Origin: Desulfonatronum thioautotrophicum
Lineage (GTDB): Bacteria > Desulfobacterota > Desulfovibrionia > Desulfovibrionales > Desulfonatronaceae
DNA length: 64,000 nt
Direction of reading: 5' to 3'
Assembly: GCF_000934745.1 (NCBI RefSeq)
Contig: NZ_JYNO01000013.1
Coordinates: 1 to 64,000, forward strand
Shown: positions 51,198 to 60,506 of the stretch, piece after piece
Layout: each line of letters starts with the position of its first letter
Numbering within the stretch: the first letter of the stretch is position 1
Translations under genes and position numbers: made by a program
Notes under the pieces: model-generated
The model's database searches: none
What the model was told of the DNA's origin: nothing
Seen by the model: only the letters and a program-made list of their open reading frames with translations

Positions 51198-51478
51198 GAT
51201 GCTGAGGACTCCTTTTCCTGGCCCTGGTCGTTACCCAGTGCTTTTTCAATTTCATCCTTTTTGAAACCGATGATGACCGTGTCGCCGATAAGGATGGTCG
51301 GGAAGCTTTGGGCCGGGTTATGCTTTTTCATCTCATTGAGGGCATCGGTGCGTTCCTGGCCGGTCATCCAGTCCAGGTGCACTGGGGTGTAGTCTACGCC
51401 GCACTGGTCCAGGTATTCCTTGGCGCGCTTGCAATGGATGCAGGTGCTCAGGGCGTAGACACGAATGGAATCAGACAT
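51194..51478 (-). CDS. Glutaredoxin-family protein
   Basis: A 94-aa thioredoxin-fold protein. 'RVYALSTCIHCKRAKEYLDQ' carries the CxxC site (C-I-H-C), and 'AQSFPTILIGDTVIIGFKKD' has the cis-proline and 'GFKKDEIEKAL' at the end. The start is ATG 51478 behind AAGGAG; the longer frame has no support. It should exchange disulfides with the FTR-like protein encoded directly downstream. The C-terminal tail 'GNDQGQEKESSAS' is charged and disordered-looking. Confidence 0.85.
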   Translation of the reverse strand: MSDSIRVYALSTCIHCKRAKEYLDQCGVDYTPVHLDWMTGQERTDALNEMKKHNPAQSFPTILIGDTVIIGFKKDEIEKALGNDQGQEKESSAS

Positions 51479-51545
51479 AAGAGGCTCCTTCTTCAGTGGT
51501 GGAGAGGTTGCGGTTGATATGGCTGGCTGGATGCTGTTTCCAGAT

Positions 51546-52292
51546 TCAGCCGGCCTTGGCCTGGTCGGCCACGGCACGGATGGACGCGGATATTGCTTCC
51601 TGGTCCCCGAGGTATCGGCTGTGGAGCGGGCGCAGGTTTTGGTCCAGCTCGTAGATCAAGGGAACGCCGGTGGGGATGTTCAGGCCGGTGATCTCCTCAT
51701 CGGAAATACCATCCAGGTATTTGACCAGACCACGCAGGCTGTTGCCGTGGGCGCAGACCAGAATCTTGCGCCCGGACGAGATCGCCGGGGCCAGGGCATC
51801 GTGCCAATAGGGCAGGACCCGGTCAATGGTTGTCTGCAGGCTTTCCGTCGCCGGCAAATCACTGGCCGGCAAGGGAGCATAGCGGGGATCTAGGCGTGGG
51901 TGGCGATGGTCATTCGCTTCCAAAGCCGGCGGAAGGACGTCATAACCGCGTCGCCACTGGAAGACCTGGTCTTCGCCATAGCGTGCGGTGGTCTCGGCTT
52001 TGTTCAATCCTTGGAGGGCGCCGTAGTGCCGTTCATTGAGTCGCCAGGAATTGTGCACCGGCAGCCACATTAGGTTCATTTGATCCAGGACGATCCAAAG
52101 GGTGCGGATGGCCCGCTTCAGCACGGAGGTGAAACAAAGGTCAAAGGAGTATCCTTCCGCAAGAAAGAGCTGGGCCGCGGCCTCGGCTTCCTGGCGTCCG
52201 TGTTCGGAGAGATCGACGTCGGTCCAGCCGGTGAAGCGGTTTTCCTGGTTCCAGGTGCTTTGACCGTGGCGGAGCAGAGCTAGTGTATACAT
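51546..52292 (-). CDS. gpmA: 2,3-bisphosphoglycerate-dependent phosphoglycerate mutase
   Basis: A 248-aa phosphohistidine-type mutase that interconverts 2- and 3-phosphoglycerate in glycolysis. It has the active-site '[20 protein letters not shown]' near the start, '[20 protein letters not shown]' and '[20 protein letters not shown]' with the second histidine, and '[19 protein letters not shown]'. ATG 52292 ('[10 protein letters not shown]') fits the family; the frame extends 12 codons further upstream into the neighbouring gene's 3' side. It lies 10 bases downstream of the dehydrogenase gene in the same direction. Confidence 0.95.
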   Translation of the reverse strand: MYTLALLRHGQSTWNQENRFTGWTDVDLSEHGRQEAEAAAQLFLAEGYSFDLCFTSVLKRAIRTLWIVLDQMNLMWLPVHNSWRLNERHYGALQGLNKAETTARYGEDQVFQWRRGYDVLPPALEANDHRHPRLDPRYAPLPASDLPATESLQTTIDRVLPYWHDALAPAISSGRKILVCAHGNSLRGLVKYLDGISDEEITGLNIPTGVPLIYELDQNLRPLHSRYLGDQEAISASIRAVADQAKAG

Positions 52293-52302
52293 GGCTGAAA
52301 AC

Positions 52303-53274
52303 CTATGAGGTAGCCGGCGGGTTGACAATATTGGTAGGCCGCCCGGTCAGGAAAGCCTTGATGTTTTCCACCGTGGCCTCCAGCAGTCGGCGCCGGGAAT
52401 TCAGGCTGGCCCAGGCCATATGCGGGGTGATGATGCAATTTTTGGCCGAGAGCAAGGGGTTGGCCTTGCGGATGGGCTCTTCGGCCACCACGTCCACCGC
52501 GGCCCCGGCCAGCGTGCCGGCATTCAGGGCCGCGGCCAGGTCGGCCTCATTGACCAGGGCTCCCCGGGCCGTATTGATGAAAAAAGCCGACGGCTTCATG
52601 CGGCGCAACAGATCGTTGCACACAAAACCGGCATTGTCCGGTTTCAAGGGGCAGTGCAAACTGACAATGTCGGCCTGCTCAAAGACGTCCTCCAGGGATT
52701 TCCAGGCAAAGGGCTGATACGGGGGCGTCTCCCGAATCCGGGGGGTGTAGACCAGGATGTCCATGCCCAGGGCGTGGGCCAGTTCGGCCACAAGGCGTCC
52801 GGTGCGGCCGAAACCGACAATGCCCATCTTCAGGCCGGTCAACTCCACCTGCGGGGTCTTCCAGAAACAGAAATCCTCTGCCGAGGACCATTCTCCGGAT
52901 TTGACCGCCCGGTCGTGCAAGGCGACCTGATGGCAATGTTCCAGGATCAGCGCCAGAACGAACTGGGCCACGGATTTGGCGGCATAGCTGGGTACGTTGG
53001 CAACAGGAATGCCCCGGGTTGACGCCGCGTCCAGGTCAATGACGTCATATCCCGTGGCCATTACGGCAATGAACCGCAGTTTGGGCAACTGCGCCAGGGT
53101 TTCCGCCTGCAGCGGGGTTTTGTTGGTCAGAAGGATGTCCGCGGACTCGGCGCGTTGGACAATGTCTTTGGTGGCCGTCCGGTCGTGGATCGTCACCGAT
53201 CCCAGAGCCTCCAGGGACGTCCAGGGATTGTCGCCGGGATTGATGGTTTTGCCGTCCAGCACGACGATGCGCAT
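52303..53274 (-). CDS. D-2-hydroxyacid dehydrogenase (glycerate/hydroxypyruvate reductase-like)
   Basis: A 323-aa D-isomer-specific 2-hydroxyacid dehydrogenase. The NAD-binding domain has '[20 protein letters not shown]' and '[20 protein letters not shown]', the catalytic arginine is in '[20 protein letters not shown]', the glutamate in '[16 protein letters not shown]', and the histidine in '[20 protein letters not shown]'. '[20 protein letters not shown]' is the usual substrate loop. The best guess is hydroxypyruvate/glycerate reductase, supported weakly by the adjacent gpmA; lactate specificity cannot be excluded. Confidence 0.88.
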   Translation of the reverse strand: MRIVVLDGKTINPGDNPWTSLEALGSVTIHDRTATKDIVQRAESADILLTNKTPLQAETLAQLPKLRFIAVMATGYDVIDLDAASTRGIPVANVPSYAAKSVAQFVLALILEHCHQVALHDRAVKSGEWSSAEDFCFWKTPQVELTGLKMGIVGFGRTGRLVAELAHALGMDILVYTPRIRETPPYQPFAWKSLEDVFEQADIVSLHCPLKPDNAGFVCNDLLRRMKPSAFFINTARGALVNEADLAAALNAGTLAGAAVDVVAEEPIRKANPLLSAKNCIITPHMAWASLNSRRRLLEATVENIKAFLTGRPTNIVNPPATS

Positions 53275-53652
53275 GTGAGGACCTCCGGAACTTTTTTAGG
53301 AAACGATTTGACAGGTGGGAGAAAGCGGAACCGGGTAGCTGAAGTGTCGCAGGATTTTCCGGCATTCGCGCCGATGTTTCTGTCGGGGCCTGATTCCCGG
53401 ACTGCGTCCCTGATTCGGTACCACTGATGGATGGGGAATATCAAGTGCAGTCAACCCATCACATTTGGAGATTTAATATGTATTTATCTCTGATAGATAG
53501 CAGCAAATATCCATGCATTCTCGAGTCCTCAAATCGCCATGACGCGGGTGAGTCAGGGGTTGTGTCCCGTATCCGGGAGGGGTAAGAGTGCATCGCCCAG
53601 AGCGGGCGGGGCTGGAAAATTACCATAATTTTATTCAGGAGATGGATTCATC
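53275..53652. other. Divergent intergenic region between dehydrogenase and ugd
   Basis: About 380 bases separating divergent genes, so promoters for both should lie here, but no clear -35/-10 or -24/-12 pair can be defended by eye. The only firm element is the ribosome binding site AGGAG at 53638-53642 ahead of the ugd start. Confidence 0.4.
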
Positions 53653-55005
53653 ATGAATTTATGCATTGTTGGAACGGGATATGTCGGGCTGGTCACCGCC
53701 GCATGTTTTGCGGAAATGGGCAACAACGTGGTCTGCGTGGACGTCAATCCAGAGGTGGTCAAGAATTTGACTGCGGGCAAGATCCATATTTTCGAGCCGG
53801 GCCTGGAGGAGATCGTTCAACGAAATACCGAGCAGGGCCGACTGCGGTTTACCACGGACCTCACCGAGGGGCTGGAAACGGGATTGTTCGTGATGATCTG
53901 CGTTGGTACCCCTTCGCAGCCGGACGGGAGCTGCGATCTGCGTTTCGTGCATCAGGTGGCGCGGGACGTGGGCAAGCATATGCGCGAGTACAAGGTCGTG
54001 GTGAACAAATCCACCGTTCCGGTCGGCACGGCCGATCAGGTCCGTGATCTGATCCTGGAGGAGCAGCAGGCCCGCGGGGTGGCGATCGAGTTCGACGTTG
54101 TCTCCAACCCGGAATTTCTCAAGGAAGGGGACGCGGTCAACGATTTCATGAAACCGGATCGGGTCATCGTCGGGACGGACAATGTCCGGGTGGCTGAACT
54201 GCTCAAGGCCCTTTACGCTCCATTTGCCCGTAGCCGGGAGAAGCTGATCATCATGGGCGTGCGCAGTTCGGAGATGACCAAGTACGCATCCAACTGCATG
54301 CTGGCCACCAAGATCTCGTTCATCAATGAAATCGCCAATATCTGCGAGCGGGTCGGCGCGGATGTCAACGACGTGCGCATGGGCATCGGCTCGGACCAGC
54401 GCATCGGCCGACATTTCATCTACCCCGGCCTGGGTTACGGCGGCTCCTGCTTCCCCAAGGATGTCCGGGCCCTGATTGATACAGCCGTGAGCAACGGTTA
54501 CGAACCCGGGGTGCTCAAGGCCGTTGACGGTTTGAACATGCGTCAGAAGCGCAGCCTGGTGGACAAGATCGGCGTCTTTTTTTCGGACAGAGGCGGATTG
54601 CAAGGCAAGACCCTGGCTTTGTGGGGCGTGGCCTTCAAGCCGAACACGGACGATATTCGGGAAGCTCCGGCCTTGGAGTTGATCGCTGAATTGACCGCGG
54701 CCGGGATGCGCATCCAGGCTTTTGATCCGGCTGCCGGTGAAAAGGCCCGGGAGGTTCTGGCTGATAACTCACTGGTAACCATTGTGGACACCCAGTACGC
54801 GGCATTGGATGGCGCAGACGTGCTGGCCGTGGCCACGGAATGGAACCAGTTCCGGAATCCGGATTTTGATCGGATTCGGACAACCCTGGCAGAGCCGATC
54901 ATTTTCGACGGACGAAATCTCTACGACCCGGCGTTTCTGAATCGTTTCGGCCTGGAGTATGTCTGCATCGGTCGAGGGCATTTGGCGGGCACGATCGCGG
55001 CATAG
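53653..55005 (+). CDS. ugd: UDP-glucose 6-dehydrogenase
   Basis: A 450-aa enzyme that oxidises UDP-glucose to UDP-glucuronate with 2 NAD+. The N-terminus 'MNLCIVGTGYVGLVTAACFA' binds NAD; 'ICVGTPSQPDGSCDLRFV', 'NKSTVPVGTADQVR' and 'NPEFLKEGDAVNDFMKPDRV' are family blocks. 'YPGLGYGGSCFPKDVRALID' contains the catalytic cysteine (about C266), and 'LWGVAFKPNTDDIREAPALE' starts the C-terminal UDP-binding domain. The start has AGGAG eight to twelve bases upstream. It probably serves surface-glycan synthesis, but stands apart from the glycan operons and is followed by a strong terminator. Confidence 0.96.
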   Translation: MNLCIVGTGYVGLVTAACFAEMGNNVVCVDVNPEVVKNLTAGKIHIFEPGLEEIVQRNTEQGRLRFTTDLTEGLETGLFVMICVGTPSQPDGSCDLRFVHQVARDVGKHMREYKVVVNKSTVPVGTADQVRDLILEEQQARGVAIEFDVVSNPEFLKEGDAVNDFMKPDRVIVGTDNVRVAELLKALYAPFARSREKLIIMGVRSSEMTKYASNCMLATKISFINEIANICERVGADVNDVRMGIGSDQRIGRHFIYPGLGYGGSCFPKDVRALIDTAVSNGYEPGVLKAVDGLNMRQKRSLVDKIGVFFSDRGGLQGKTLALWGVAFKPNTDDIREAPALELIAELTAAGMRIQAFDPAAGEKAREVLADNSLVTIVDTQYAALDGADVLAVATEWNQFRNPDFDRIRTTLAEPIIFDGRNLYDPAFLNRFGLEYVCIGRGHLAGTIAA

Positions 55006-55021
55006 AACTCTGCTGAGGGGA

Positions 55022-55077
55022 GCAAAACACGCATCGTAAGGGCACGGCGCGCCGTGCTCCTACGATGCGTGTTTTTA
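55022..55077. terminator. Strong bidirectional-looking hairpin terminator after ugd
   Basis: The arms ACACGCATCGTA (55027-55038) and TACGATGCGTGT (55061-55072) are exact complements. Between them lies the perfect 16-base palindrome 55042-55057 (GCACGGCGCGCCGTGC). A T-run follows on the right and an A-run precedes on the left, so it can terminate in both directions. Confidence 0.85.
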
Positions 55078-55129
55078 TATGATGCGTGTACCGGGAAAGG
55101 AACACCCGGAGGTGGTCAGTATGGCAGGG

Positions 55130-55387
55130 TCAAAAGGGGCAGGGCGTTTGGATTTGTGGTTGGATGGCAAAGGGCTGCCCGCGCTGGCAAAACCGCAATT
55201 GCAGTTCCTGCAGAATGAGCCGCTCGTAGTTTTGCACCGGGACATCCGGGGAGAAATCGTGCTCATGAAAAAAACCCTCCATGAACTGGCTTTCCTCCCA
55301 AAAGTCCATCAAATCCTCATCCCCAAGCATCTTGACATGTTCATCCAGGGATACCGATACGGCGGAGTGTTCGTGGTAATAGCCCAT
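55130..55387 (-). CDS. Small hypothetical protein
   Basis: An 85-aa minus-strand frame, 'MGYYHEHSAVSVSLDEHVKM' then 'LGDEDLMDFWEESQFMEGFF' and a C-terminal 'IQPQIQTPCPF'. The composition is protein-like (acidic, with aromatic residues), and GGAGG occurs 12 bases before the ATG, a rather long spacing. No family is recognised. A 106-aa frame on the opposite strand covers the same bases but looks less natural. It reads toward the terminator shared with ugd. Confidence 0.45.
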   Translation of the reverse strand: MGYYHEHSAVSVSLDEHVKMLGDEDLMDFWEESQFMEGFFHEHDFSPDVPVQNYERLILQELQLRFCQRGQPFAIQPQIQTPCPF

Positions 55388-55733
55388 GCGTTCAGATAAC
55401 CTCCGATGGCTTTTTGCTGAGTGTGCGCGGGGGCTTTATTGATATCGCCCCTGACTCGCGACAGGGGGCAGTTGTAATGAACTGGGAGATTTTTGCAACC
55501 AGGATTTTTTGAGGAACCGCCCGCTTCACTCAGGGCGCGTAGGCCGCCAAGACGATGATTTTCATTTTTTTCCTAAATCATGGGCAATGCTTTTGGAAAG
55601 CAGCTTTTTCCCCGCTTTCAAGAATCTTTTCTTGGCGATCCTTGTGTCATAAGCGACCACCGGGAGCGGGCGGTTCACTTTTACGGTTACTGCAGGGAGT
55701 GCTTTCGACGATGAACAATAGAGGTGACGATTC
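55388..55733. other. Intergenic region with a possible minus-strand gene remnant
   Basis: About 350 bases with no intact gene. On the minus strand a frame ends 'FLKAGKKLLSKSIAHDLGKK' at 55562, its TGA overlapping an ATG (55565) that starts 'MKIIVLAAYAP' and stops at 55530. This is the arrangement of two coupled genes, and the second start resembles the beginning of some glycosyltransferases, so it may be debris of a lost glycan operon. Support is weak. The mfd ribosome binding site GAGGTG is at 55721-55726. Confidence 0.3.
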
Positions 55734-58700
55734 GTGTATTTGACCAAGGACGTGCAGGATTTCTTGCGGGGGCGTAAGGACGCGCTGAATGTGCATAAAA
55801 GCGGTCCGGCAACCCAGGCGTATCTGGCCGAAGCTCTAATGGCCCGTGGAGAGAACGTGATCCTGGTGGTCCCAGAGCCCAAGCAGGTTGCGGAGATGGA
55901 GGCTCTGGTCCGGCTGTTTTCCCGGGATGACCAGGCACTGTTCTGGAAGCGACGCTGGTTCACCCTCCCGGCGTATCCCCCCGAAGACCCGCTTCGCGCG
56001 GACCACTCGGCCTGGAGCAAGCGCTGGCTGGCCCTGTTCGCCCTGCATGGTGCCGTGCGTCCCTTCGGCCTGGTTGTAAGCGTGGAAAATTTTCTGGCCA
56101 AGTGGCCGCCCCGGGATGCGGTGGAAAACGCGTTTTTGCATCTTCGCGTTGGTGAGGAGCTCTCTCCGGATGTGATTTTGGAGCAGCTGGTTTCCTGGGG
56201 CTATCGACGGACGTCCATGGTTGCCGCCAGCGGCGAGATGGCCCGGCGTGGTGATATTCTGGACATTTTTCCTCCGGGCTTCGAAATACCGCTGCGTATG
56301 GAGTTTTTCGGTGAGACCTTGGAGAGCATGCGGCTGTTCGAGCCCTTGCGGCAGCGCTCCATGGAGGATGTTCCGGATGTGGTCATTTTACCGGTGGCGC
56401 CGGCCCTCATGAGTCCGGAGGCCATGACCACGGCCCAGTCCTGCTGGCAACGTTTTGACGCTACCGGGGAGGTTTCCGAGGGTGGCCATGGGGCCCTGTT
56501 GCGGGCCTTGGAGCGCGGTGACGGCCAGATGGCTCCCGGGGTCTACTACGACCGATTTTCGACCTTGAATCAATGGATTCCGGAAAAAACCGTTTTTCTG
56601 ATGTCTGGGTCGTCCCAGCTGCGTCCGCGCCTGGAAGAGGGGGAATGGGCTTGGCAGACGTTTCTTGACGAGGCCGCCCGGGCAAATGACTGTGAGGCCG
56701 ATGGCCGCTGGCTGCGGTCCAGCGTGATCCAGTCGGCCTCGTCGGCCAGGCTGGTCTGGCACGACCAGCGGCAGATTGTTTTTGAAGATTTGCTCATTGG
56801 TGTTGATCGTCAAGGCATCGATCTCCCGGAGAAAACATTTGGCACGTTCCAGGATTTGTTCTGGCATCCGGAAGCCCGTCAGCGTCCTTGGAGCACGTTG
56901 ATGCAGTCCTTGCGTACATGGCGCGAGGAACGCCCCCAGGTGCTGATCAGCTTTCATACCGACCATTCCCGGATACGGTTCGGCAAGCGTCTGACCGAAG
57001 AAGGGATCGTCTTCAATCAGGATTACGATCCCGAGCGGCAGGGAGTGGTCCTGGTCCGTTCCTCGCTGCGCAAGGGGTTGGACCTGGAATGGAACGGCAT
57101 GCTGCTGCTGGCCGAGGATGTGCTGCAGCCTGACGAGAAGAAGAGGGCCTCCCGCCAAACCTTGAAAAAAGGGTTTGCCGGGTTGGATTCATTTGACGAC
57201 TTGTCCGTTGGGGACCTTTTGGTGCACCGGGATTACGGTCTTGGACGATTTGACGGTCTGCACCGGATGCGCATCGGGGATGCGGCCAATGATTATCTGC
57301 TGGTCGAATATGCGGGCGAGGATAAACTTTATTTACCCGTGGATCGTTTGAATCTGGTGCAGCGATACAAGGGGGCCGAGGGCAGCTCTCCGGGACTGGA
57401 TCGGTTGGGCGGCGGGCAATGGACCAAGACCAAGGAGCGGGCGCGCAAGGCCATTGAAAAAATTGCCCAGGATCTGGTGGAAATCTATGCCTACCGGCGA
57501 ATCGCCAAGGGATACGCCTACAGTCCGATGAACGAGATGTACCGGGATTTCGAGGCCTCTTTCGGATACGAGGAGACTCCGGACCAGTCCCGGGCCATTG
57601 ACGAGGTACTGGCGGACATGGACCTGCCCCAGCCCATGGACCGTCTGGTCTGTGGCGACGTGGGCTTTGGCAAGACCGAAGTGGCCATGCGTTCGGCCTT
57701 TCGGGCGGTGATGGACGGCAAGCAGGTGGCTTTGCTCTGTCCGACCACGGTTCTGGCGGAACAGCACTATCAGAATTTTCGCATGCGCATGGAGCATTTC
57801 CCAGTCCAGGTGGCCATGCTCAGCCGGTTTGTGCCCAAGGCGCGCCAGAAGCAGATTCTGGAGGCAGCGGCCCGGGGGCGGGTGGATATCTTGATCGGCA
57901 CCCATCGACTGATCTCCGATGATGTCCATTTGCCCAACCTCGGCTTGCTGATTCTGGACGAGGAGCAACGCTTCGGGGTCAAGCATAAGGAAAAGCTCAA
58001 AAAACTGCGCAAGAATGTTGACGTGCTGACCCTCACGGCTACGCCCATTCCTCGGACACTGCAGCTCTCCCTGTCCGGTATCCGCTCGCTGAGCGTCATC
58101 GAAACACCGCCTCAGGACCGCAAGCCGGTGCAGACGTATCTTCTGGAGCGCGACCCGGGAATGCTACGTCAGGCCTTGGCCCAGGAGTTGGAACGCGGCG
58201 GGCAGGTTTTCTGGGTGCACAATCGAGTTCAAGGCCTGGATCAGGTTACCGAATACGTCCGCTCCCTGGCCCCGGAAGCCCGCATCGGTACAGCCCATGG
58301 CCAGATGAGTCCGGCCAGGCTGGAAGAGGCTATGCATTCATTCTGGCATGGCGAGTTGGACATCCTGGTCTGTACGGCGATCATTGAATCCGGTCTGGAT
58401 TTTCCACGGGCCAATACGCTTATCGTGGACCAGGCCCAAATGTTCGGACTCGGACAGCTCTATCAATTGCGAGGCCGGGTGGGTCGCAGCGAGCGCCAGG
58501 CCTTTGCCTATTTCGTTGTCAACAATTTGGACGGCCTGCCTGAATCCACCCGCAAGCGGCTGCAGGTCATCCTGGACATGGACTATCTGGGAGCAGGGTT
58601 TTTCGTGGCTATGGAGGATCTGCGATTACGGGGGGCCGGGAACATCCTGGGCGAAACCCAGTCAGGGACCATTTCCAAGGTCGGATTGGAGCTGTTTCTG

Positions 58701-59267
58701 GAAATGCTGGAGAATGAGGTCCGCCGACTCAAGGGGGATGCTCCGCGAGAAGAAATTCAGACCGAAATGAACGTTCTGTACCCGGCTCATATTCCAGAAG
58801 ACTTCATTCCCGAGGCCCGGGACCGGTTGCATTTTTACAAGGCCCTCTCTTCAGCGGCCACGGATGAGGCCGCGAGGGAAGTCGAGGAGGAGATCAAGGA
58901 CCGGTTCGGACCATTGCCCGAGGAGTTGCGGACGTTTCTGGAAGTCGTCAGGCTGAAGCGACTGCTCACGAGCCTGCGGGCAACCAAGGCTGATCTCCTT
59001 TTCGGCAAGGTCGTCGTGGCATGGGCCAATGGCGCAAGTGGCGTGAGCAACGGCAAGATCGGTGCTGTGGCAAATGCGGAGCACGACGACGGGGCGGTTC
59101 TGGATGCCATCGTGCCCTGGGCCCTCCGACACCAGGACCAGGCTCGCCTGCTCCCTCCCAGCCGGGTGGAGTTGCGCTTTCCGGACAAGGTGGCTAATTA
59201 TGAGCATCTGCAGCAAGCCACGGCTTTGCTTTCCGAACTGATTCCGACGCATCCCACGGTTTTGTAG
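55734..59267 (+). CDS. mfd: Transcription-repair coupling factor Mfd
   Basis: An 1177-aa protein. Residues 1-470 hold the UvrB-like and N-terminal domains. The RNA-polymerase-interacting CarD-like domain is at about 488-560 ('DLSVGDLLVHRDYGLGRFDG'). The RecG-like helicase follows, with Walker A 'CGDVGFGKTEVAMRSAF' (near 641), 'LILDEEQRFGVKHKEKLKKL' (Walker B, near 742), 'LTATPIPRTLQLSLSGIRSL' and motif VI 'QLRGRVGRSERQAFAYFV'. A TRCF C-terminal domain ends it. Mfd displaces stalled RNA polymerase and recruits UvrA. The start is GTG 55734 with GAGGTG upstream; length is normal. Confidence 0.96.
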   Translation: MYLTKDVQDFLRGRKDALNVHKSGPATQAYLAEALMARGENVILVVPEPKQVAEMEALVRLFSRDDQALFWKRRWFTLPAYPPEDPLRADHSAWSKRWLALFALHGAVRPFGLVVSVENFLAKWPPRDAVENAFLHLRVGEELSPDVILEQLVSWGYRRTSMVAASGEMARRGDILDIFPPGFEIPLRMEFFGETLESMRLFEPLRQRSMEDVPDVVILPVAPALMSPEAMTTAQSCWQRFDATGEVSEGGHGALLRALERGDGQMAPGVYYDRFSTLNQWIPEKTVFLMSGSSQLRPRLEEGEWAWQTFLDEAARANDCEADGRWLRSSVIQSASSARLVWHDQRQIVFEDLLIGVDRQGIDLPEKTFGTFQDLFWHPEARQRPWSTLMQSLRTWREERPQVLISFHTDHSRIRFGKRLTEEGIVFNQDYDPERQGVVLVRSSLRKGLDLEWNGMLLLAEDVLQPDEKKRASRQTLKKGFAGLDSFDDLSVGDLLVHRDYGLGRFDGLHRMRIGDAANDYLLVEYAGEDKLYLPVDRLNLVQRYKGAEGSSPGLDRLGGGQWTKTKERARKAIEKIAQDLVEIYAYRRIAKGYAYSPMNEMYRDFEASFGYEETPDQSRAIDEVLADMDLPQPMDRLVCGDVGFGKTEVAMRSAFRAVMDGKQVALLCPTTVLAEQHYQNFRMRMEHFPVQVAMLSRFVPKARQKQILEAAARGRVDILIGTHRLISDDVHLPNLGLLILDEEQRFGVKHKEKLKKLRKNVDVLTLTATPIPRTLQLSLSGIRSLSVIETPPQDRKPVQTYLLERDPGMLRQALAQELERGGQVFWVHNRVQGLDQVTEYVRSLAPEARIGTAHGQMSPARLEEAMHSFWHGELDILVCTAIIESGLDFPRANTLIVDQAQMFGLGQLYQLRGRVGRSERQAFAYFVVNNLDGLPESTRKRLQVILDMDYLGAGFFVAMEDLRLRGAGNILGETQSGTISKVGLELFLEMLENEVRRLKGDAPREEIQTEMNVLYPAHIPEDFIPEARDRLHFYKALSSAATDEAAREVEEEIKDRFGPLPEELRTFLEVVRLKRLLTSLRATKADLLFGKVVVAWANGASGVSNGKIGAVANAEHDDGAVLDAIVPWALRHQDQARLLPPSRVELRFPDKVANYEHLQQATALLSELIPTHPTVL

Positions 59268-59274
59268 TTCATTC

Positions 59275-60237
59275 ATGTCCCAGAAGCACATGCATTTCCA
59301 CCAGCGCCAGGTTCCTTGTCTGGCCGTGGTGATGTTCCTGGTCGCCTCCCTGCTGACCGGCATTGGCTGTTCCGAGTCCATCGAGGAGCCGGGGGTTGTG
59401 GCCCGGGTCAATGGTGAACCGGTCTTCCTGGCCGAAATCGAAGCTGTGCACGACTTGAAGTATCTGGGCGGATCTTCCCGCCATGGGGCCTCCATGCATC
59501 GCTTGCAGGAAGAATATGGGGCTGTGCTGGCCGAGATTTTGGTGCAGCGGCTGGTGGCCCAGTTTCTGGCCGGGCGAAATCTTGCCACCAGCGATCAGGA
59601 GGTTGAAGCAGCAGAGCGTCTGGTACTGGCGGACTACCCCGAGGGAGCCTTTGAGCAGATGCTCATCGAGGAATATATTCATCTGGAGCGATGGCGTGAA
59701 CAGCTTCGGGCCGGCTTGAATCAGGAAAAGCTGATCCAGAAGGTGCTGCGGCCAACGGTTTCCATTGATTATCAGGAAGTGGACGTCTATTATCGCGAGA
59801 ACATAGCTGATTTCTATCTGCGGCCTCGAGTGCGATTCCTTTTGATCCAGGGGCAGGATCGGGAACAGGTGGCAAAAACTTTGGAACGGTTTGCAACGGA
59901 ACCCGACATGGACATGATGGATAAGCGTTTCGACAGCGTCGAGGTTCATGTCCACACGCTTCGCGAAGACAATATTCCTGGTGACTGGCAGGCATTGCTT
60001 TCCGGCCTGGAGCCGCAGCAGGCTACGGAGCTGCTTTCGCGCGGTCCGGACGGCTACCAGGTTCTGGTGCTTCTGGAGCGAACCGAGGGCCGGATCATTG
60101 ACCCGGCCCAGGCCTATCCATTGGTTGAACGCATCCTGCTTGAAAGAAAACTGCACCAAGCCTTTGACGCCTGGTTGACCGACGCGTTGCAATCCGCAAG
60201 GATTCAGGTCAATGAGCACCTGCTGACGCGACAATAA
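59275..60237 (+). CDS. SurA-like peptidyl-prolyl isomerase/chaperone, probably lipid- or membrane-anchored
   Basis: A 320-aa exported protein. The N-terminus has a basic region and the hydrophobic stretch 'LAVVMFLVASLLTGIGC'; the cysteine could be a lipidation site, but the box (GIGC) lacks the usual leucine at -3, so this is uncertain. The body starts 'GVVARVNGEPVFLAEIEAVH', the conserved SurA_N entry, followed by helices and a weak parvulin-like 'RPRVRFLLIQGQDREQVAKT'. It is encoded 7 bases after mfd and directly before the second SurA-type gene, so it likely assists outer-membrane protein folding. Confidence 0.75.
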   Translation: MSQKHMHFHQRQVPCLAVVMFLVASLLTGIGCSESIEEPGVVARVNGEPVFLAEIEAVHDLKYLGGSSRHGASMHRLQEEYGAVLAEILVQRLVAQFLAGRNLATSDQEVEAAERLVLADYPEGAFEQMLIEEYIHLERWREQLRAGLNQEKLIQKVLRPTVSIDYQEVDVYYRENIADFYLRPRVRFLLIQGQDREQVAKTLERFATEPDMDMMDKRFDSVEVHVHTLREDNIPGDWQALLSGLEPQQATELLSRGPDGYQVLVLLERTEGRIIDPAQAYPLVERILLERKLHQAFDAWLTDALQSARIQVNEHLLTRQ

Positions 60238-60263
60238 CGTTAGCAGCGACAATAACGTTGGCA
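60228..60263 (+). repeat. 18-bp tandem duplication across the stop codon
   Basis: GCGACAATAACGTTAGCA (60228-60245) is followed at once by GCGACAATAACGTTGGCA (60246-60263), one base different. The first unit contains the stop codon of the preceding gene. The 243 bases that follow contain a weak inverted pair (CGGCACCT near 60300 and AGGTGCCG near 60357) but no gene. Confidence 0.75.
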
Positions 60264-60506
60264 GTCCGTTGAAAAACTCCCAATTGCAGCGTCGCTGCTC
60301 CGGCACCTGCTTTTGGCAAAGGCGCTTTCTTGTATTTCGGTACGAGACCCTCCTGTAGGTGCCGGATTGCTCCATGCATTTGGGATTTTTGAACGGACTG
60401 TGGACAAGGACTTTTTTATCATTCAGTCAGGATGGGTCGCATCGCGGCTGCACCGTCGCCGGGGACTCATGCCGCAAACTTTGGACGCTTTGCGTGGAGA
60501 TATTGA

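Noticed and set aside
53659-54603. 314-codon minus-strand frame opposite ugd
   Set aside because: Antisense of a textbook UDP-glucose dehydrogenase; composition is histidine/aspartate-rich as expected for a shadow.
59269-60375. 368-codon minus-strand frame opposite the SurA-like gene
   Set aside because: Antisense of a protein with a signal peptide and SurA_N-like start; no motif on the minus strand.
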